DNA of 28,399 nt from Limnoraphis robusta CS-951 (GTDB lineage: Bacteria > Cyanobacteriota > Cyanobacteriia > Cyanobacteriales > Microcoleaceae): positions 1-28,399 of the forward strand of contig NZ_LATL02000167.1 in the NCBI RefSeq assembly GCF_000972705.2. The letters run 5' to 3'. The translations under genes and the position numbers were made by a program. The notes under the pieces are model-generated. The model was not told the origin of the DNA. It searched no databases and was given only the letters and a program-made list of their open reading frames with translations. The stretch's first letter is position 1, and each line of letters begins with the position of its first letter. Below, one piece after another: positions 25,074-28,399 of this stretch.

Positions 25074-25662
25074 GGTAAACTCCTTGTGGTTTTTTTGGGT
25101 TTTTCATTAAATATCCGCTCAACACTCCCCAAGCTGAATTTCCACAATATCCGGTAATCAGCTTTATTTGTTCAGATAAAAAGGGATTTAAAACGGATTT
25201 TATATTACATATGGTGCGAGAATATTTTTCTCACAACTTGAGTCAGACTCAAACGATTTCCTCTCTATCTAAATCTTACTAGACTATATCGTTTCTGTCC
25301 GGAAATATGAGGCAGTATGAGAAACTTCTAAGAATGGGTTTCATGTTTCAAGGGTCAGGATCAGGGTAAAATTTTATTCATCAAAGGCTTGGGTTTCTGT
25401 TCTGTATTGACCGAATAACGGAGCGAGAGTTCCCGTTATATACTGCTATATAATCCTCTTCTTTTCCCCGGTCTGACACCCCTAACCAGAACCTATTGTA
25501 CTACAAGTTTAATACATAGAATTAACCCTTTAATAGCCCTGTTTTTTCTTCCCTTTAATTTCATCATACCACACAGTCTAGAGCTAGTTATCTGCCTGGA
25601 TGTGATACTTCTAAAAGCTACTGAAAATCAAGACATGGAACCTCGGCTTTTCTCCGGTGAGT
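25074..25662. other. 589-base intergenic region between the secreted peptide and dnaG
   Basis: The Shine-Dalgarno of the peptide gene (25080-25085) is here. An inverted repeat AAGCTGA (25131-25137) / TCAGCTT (25158-25164) lies about 60 bases upstream of its start and may be an operator or 5' UTR stem. No gene, tRNA or recognised RNA was found in the remaining 500 bases. Confidence 0.5.
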
Positions 25663-27603
25663 TTATCGCAGTTCACCCAAAGGAACCGTCGCTAAATCGT
25701 GAAACTTCGTACAGCGCTGGGGTTCTAACTCTTGAATGCGTTGATTAGCCGCTAGAAACTCATCGTGGTACATTTTGAATAATTCCGGGTTTTCAGTCCG
25801 ATCTGTATTTTGCCACATATGCAAGGCTAAACTACGGCGCTTTTTACAAATGGCTAACTCCATTGATGCGATCGCCGCCCGAATTTCCAGAGGCGCTCGT
25901 CGAAGATTAGCTTTCGCGGTATCATCTAAATAAAGTAAATGATCAAGTTGGGGCGGGGCTTCACTCAACTCTAATAAACTATCTTGTAATCTCGAAATAA
26001 AATCAATTGACTCAAGAGCTAATTCCGATTTTTCTTCGATTTCTAAAATCTGTCGCCACAAAAACCGATGATCAGATAAACTAAACTGTAAATCTCGGCT
26101 ATCTAACGCTTCAATTACAGTTTGACGATGTTCTGGACAATGCAAATAAATTCGCAGCAGTAACAACTCAGCTTCAGGTAATAAACTCCGTTCAGCTAAT
26201 AAAGGAAGTTCGATATCCGATGATTCTTCGGCTTGAAATTCCCTTTGCCGTCGCCACTTCTGAAGCTGTTTTTGTAGAGTTTTCACGAACAACGCAACCA
26301 GTCTTGCTTCCCCTTGACTCAAAATTTCTGCACAGGATTGAATATATTGAGTCTTTTGAACTTCCTGCTCAATTTTGTTCAATAATTCGACCATATTTTG
26401 CGCGACTTGTTGGGCTTCTATGACTTTAGTTAAATCTCGCCCGACTAACATCTGACTGATTTGCCAGTCAATCCACAGAGGCGCATTTTCTAATAATTTT
26501 TTGTAATCTTCAGACGAAGAACTGTGTAAAAATTCATCCGCATCTTTTCCGGCGGGAAGGTTCAAAATTCGCAGTTGAACACTTCCTTGATACGCTAAAT
26601 TTTCGATTTCTCCAATTGCCCGTTGAGCCGCTTTTGCACCTGCTGTATCTGCATCAAAATTGAGGATAATTTGTTTAGATTCTGTATAACGCAAGAGTTG
26701 ACGAACTTGAGTCAAACTCAAAGCGGTTCCTAAAGCTGCAACAACATTTTCAATTCCCGCCGAATGCAGGGTAATTACATCAAAATACCCCTCGACAACC
26801 ACCGCCTGATCCAGTTTAGAAATCGCTGTTTTTGCCTTATCTAACCCAAATAACGTTTTTCCTTTATCAAATAACTCGGTTTCGGGAGAATTCAAATATT
26901 TAGGCTGTTCATCGGATAACGTTCTTCCCCCAAAACCAATCACTCGCCCTTGAATATCGTGAATGGGAATCATCAAGCGATCGCGAAATCGATCATAATA
27001 ACCATTGCCCTTTTTTCGAGGTAAAATTAAACCCGCTTGTTCGACTAAATGAACGGGAAAATGCTTTTGTTCTACTAAATAATCATACAGCATTTCCCAA
27101 CCTTTCGGCGCATAACCCAGTTGAAAGTGTTGAATTTTTTCTGCACTTAAGCGTCTTTGAGAAGTCAAATAGTCTAACGCTTCTACCCCTTGGGACTGAG
27201 ACAAAGTGTGTTGATAAAAACTCGTTGCGATCGCTAAAATCTCATAAAGTTGTTCACGCAGAGAAAGCTTTTCTTGTAACGCTTGACGTTCTTCTGGGGC
27301 TTCCGTTTTCACCGAAACCTGATAACGACGCGCCAAGTTTAACACCACATCTGCAAAGGAAGTTTTATCCAACTCCATCAAAAATTTTATCGCATTTCCA
27401 CCCGCCCCACAGCCAAAACAGTAATACATCTGTTTGCTGGTACTCACTGTAAAACTCGGGCTTTTTTCTTCGTGAAACGGACACAATCCCGCAAAATCTT
27501 TTCCCTGACGTTTGAGGACGACTCGTTCTGAAACGACATCGTAGATATCCGCCCTCTGCTTCACTTCTTCTATGGTGTCAGGATGAATGCGGGGAGTTGA
27601 CAT
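25663..27603 (-). CDS. dnaG: DNA primase
   Basis: DnaG synthesises RNA primers at the replication fork together with DnaB helicase. The 646-residue product has the N-terminal CHC2 zinc-binding domain (C41, H44, C62, C65 within CPFHEEKSPSF and YCFGCGAGGN). The RNA polymerase core follows (DRFRDRLMIPIHD at 204-216 and IGFGGRTL at 222-229). The TOPRIM centre is E271 in VVEGYFDV, with D317 and D319 in FDADTAG. The C-terminal region (about 430-646) should contain the helicase-interaction domain and is less conserved. Length and motif order are normal. The upstream gap to the next minus-strand gene is 98 bases. Confidence 0.96.
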   Translation of the reverse strand: MSTPRIHPDTIEEVKQRADIYDVVSERVVLKRQGKDFAGLCPFHEEKSPSFTVSTSKQMYYCFGCGAGGNAIKFLMELDKTSFADVVLNLARRYQVSVKTEAPEERQALQEKLSLREQLYEILAIATSFYQHTLSQSQGVEALDYLTSQRRLSAEKIQHFQLGYAPKGWEMLYDYLVEQKHFPVHLVEQAGLILPRKKGNGYYDRFRDRLMIPIHDIQGRVIGFGGRTLSDEQPKYLNSPETELFDKGKTLFGLDKAKTAISKLDQAVVVEGYFDVITLHSAGIENVVAALGTALSLTQVRQLLRYTESKQIILNFDADTAGAKAAQRAIGEIENLAYQGSVQLRILNLPAGKDADEFLHSSSSEDYKKLLENAPLWIDWQISQMLVGRDLTKVIEAQQVAQNMVELLNKIEQEVQKTQYIQSCAEILSQGEARLVALFVKTLQKQLQKWRRQREFQAEESSDIELPLLAERSLLPEAELLLLRIYLHCPEHRQTVIEALDSRDLQFSLSDHRFLWRQILEIEEKSELALESIDFISRLQDSLLELSEAPPQLDHLLYLDDTAKANLRRAPLEIRAAIASMELAICKKRRSLALHMWQNTDRTENPELFKMYHDEFLAANQRIQELEPQRCTKFHDLATVPLGELR

Positions 27604-27701
27604 AGATGCTCTACAATAACCCTAACTTTGCTCAAAGATGATCAGGTTTATTGTGACATATTTATTCAAATTTGGGGAGAAAAATGCTGAAATCTTAACG
27701 A

Positions 27702-28013
27702 TTAACGGGGAAAAATTCCCTGATCTTCAACAATCATCTTAACCGACGACGACTCCGCCAAAGCATAAACTCCGGCTACCGTAATTTTGATCCCAATAGA
27801 ACCGAAAATATTCGGACGTTCGCTGAGAGTTTCACCTTGATGTTTAGCGAGAATCGGACGAATATTATCAAGTTTAGTTTCGGCTATTTTTGGAATTTCC
27901 TCTGGAGATTTTTGCGGGTTATCTGTTGAGATTTGTAGAAAAACAATGACTCTAATTGTTTGCCGTGAGTTCAAACGAGATAACCGGGCTGCAAATTCTG
28001 AGCTAATTTTCAT
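27702..28013 (-). CDS. Small protein resembling a subtilisin (I9-type) prodomain
   Basis: From the ATG at 28013 the product is 103 residues; the frame extends to 28094, but that part reads as hydrophobic low-conservation sequence and was not chosen. The pattern is a beta strand (TIRVIVFLQIS), a helix-rich middle (PEEIPKIAETKLDNIRPIL), a second strand pair (IGIKITVAGVYALAES) and the ending VKMIVEDQGI. This is the order of the ferredoxin-like propeptide/inhibitor fold of subtilases, where the final strand and tail enter the protease active site. No protease gene is next to it within the window, so it could be a free-standing inhibitor or chaperone. The similarity is by pattern only and needs a profile search. 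It lies 98 bases upstream of dnaG on the same strand. Confidence 0.55.
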   Translation of the reverse strand: MKISSEFAARLSRLNSRQTIRVIVFLQISTDNPQKSPEEIPKIAETKLDNIRPILAKHQGETLSERPNIFGSIGIKITVAGVYALAESSSVKMIVEDQGIFPR

Positions 28014-28094
28014 AGAATTGAGGACATAAATTTCTCCTGTTATTGTATTCGGTAACTCAGGAAATTGAATCAACCAAAGGAAAGGAAATATCAT

Positions 28095-28399
28095 ACAATA
28101 GAATAAAAAAACTGTAGGGGTGCTGCGGTTTGCGCCCGTAAATCGCCCTAATATGATATCCGACTAATCAATAATCATTCTGTAGGGGCGGGCCTGATTA
28201 CAGTTTACAGTTATCAGTATCTTATCTGATTTTAACACACATCTATTCAGGGAAAACAAGAGGCGGGGCGGGTTTATTAATCTTATTTCTAAGATACAGA
28301 AATTCATGGGGAACCCGCCCCTACAGTTAACAATTCTTTGGGGGTCGGGCGGGTTTATTAATCTTATTTCTAAGATACAGAAATTCATGGGGAACCCGC
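28095..28399. other. 305-base terminal intergenic region rich in repeats
   Basis: No credible gene is present. It holds GTAGGGG-type repeat words (28113-28121, 28183-28190) and the two copies of the 53-bp repeat described separately, and it runs to the window edge. Confidence 0.6.
28266..28399. repeat. Exact 53-bp direct repeat with nested hairpins
   Basis: Bases 28266-28318 are repeated exactly at 28347-28399, an 81-base period; the second copy is cut by the window end. Each unit has long-range arms (GGGCGGGTT with AACCCGCCC) enclosing a small hairpin (ATCTTA / TAAGAT with a TTTC loop, 28280-28295 in copy 1). The same GGAACCCGCCCCTAC end occurs between ctaD and ctaE. Confidence 0.9.

Noticed and set aside
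28164..28388. 74-codon minus-strand open frame at the right edge
   Set aside because: It is the translation of the 53-bp DNA repeat (the same 14 residues occur twice), with no start signals.

Overview
The window looks like the chromosome of a filamentous cyanobacterium. The grounds are the many GCGATCGC-type (HIP1-like) sites, a cyanobacterial aa3 cytochrome oxidase operon divergent from ctaA-ctaB, a very large WD40/NTPase protein with a coiled coil and membrane segment, and several dispersed intergenic repeat families. The order is an inference; an Oscillatoria/Planktothrix/Microcoleus-like relative would fit. No rRNA, tRNA or CRISPR was recognised.

Layout. Bases 160-3528 (minus) carry a TPR lytic transglycosylase and a SAM methyltransferase. 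Bases 3909-6176 (plus) carry a dynamin-like GTPase, whose stop codon lies in a 24-bp direct repeat flanking a palindromic element. Bases 6329-7282 (minus) encode a quinone-oxidoreductase-like enzyme. Bases 7576-13884 form the respiratory block: ctaB and ctaA (heme O and heme A synthesis) on the minus strand, diverging from ctaC-ctaD-ctaE (oxidase subunits II, I, III) on the plus strand. The two arms make the heme A cofactor and the enzyme that uses it.

The most unusual part is 13997-17982. An IS200/IS605-family element with tnpB but no tnpA has been invaded by a complete group II intron (14176-16682) that encodes a reverse transcriptase/maturase with an HNH domain. The intron sits one base after the tnpB start codon. 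Boundaries are supported by the GUGCG 5' end, adjacent IBS2 and IBS1 motifs matched by EBS2 and EBS1 inside the intron, a canonical domain V, and restoration of a continuous 428-codon TnpB frame on excision. Unspliced RNA would give only a 16-codon peptide from that start, so full-length TnpB should depend on splicing. Two near-identical terminators flank the element.

Downstream (plus) are a beta-lactamase/PBP-fold protein with SxxK, SxN and KxG motifs and a 1633-residue STAND-type NTPase with 14 WD40 repeats. The minus strand then carries a tiny secreted peptide, dnaG primase, and a small protein that resembles a subtilisin prodomain. The right edge holds an exact 53-bp direct repeat with internal hairpins that runs off the window.
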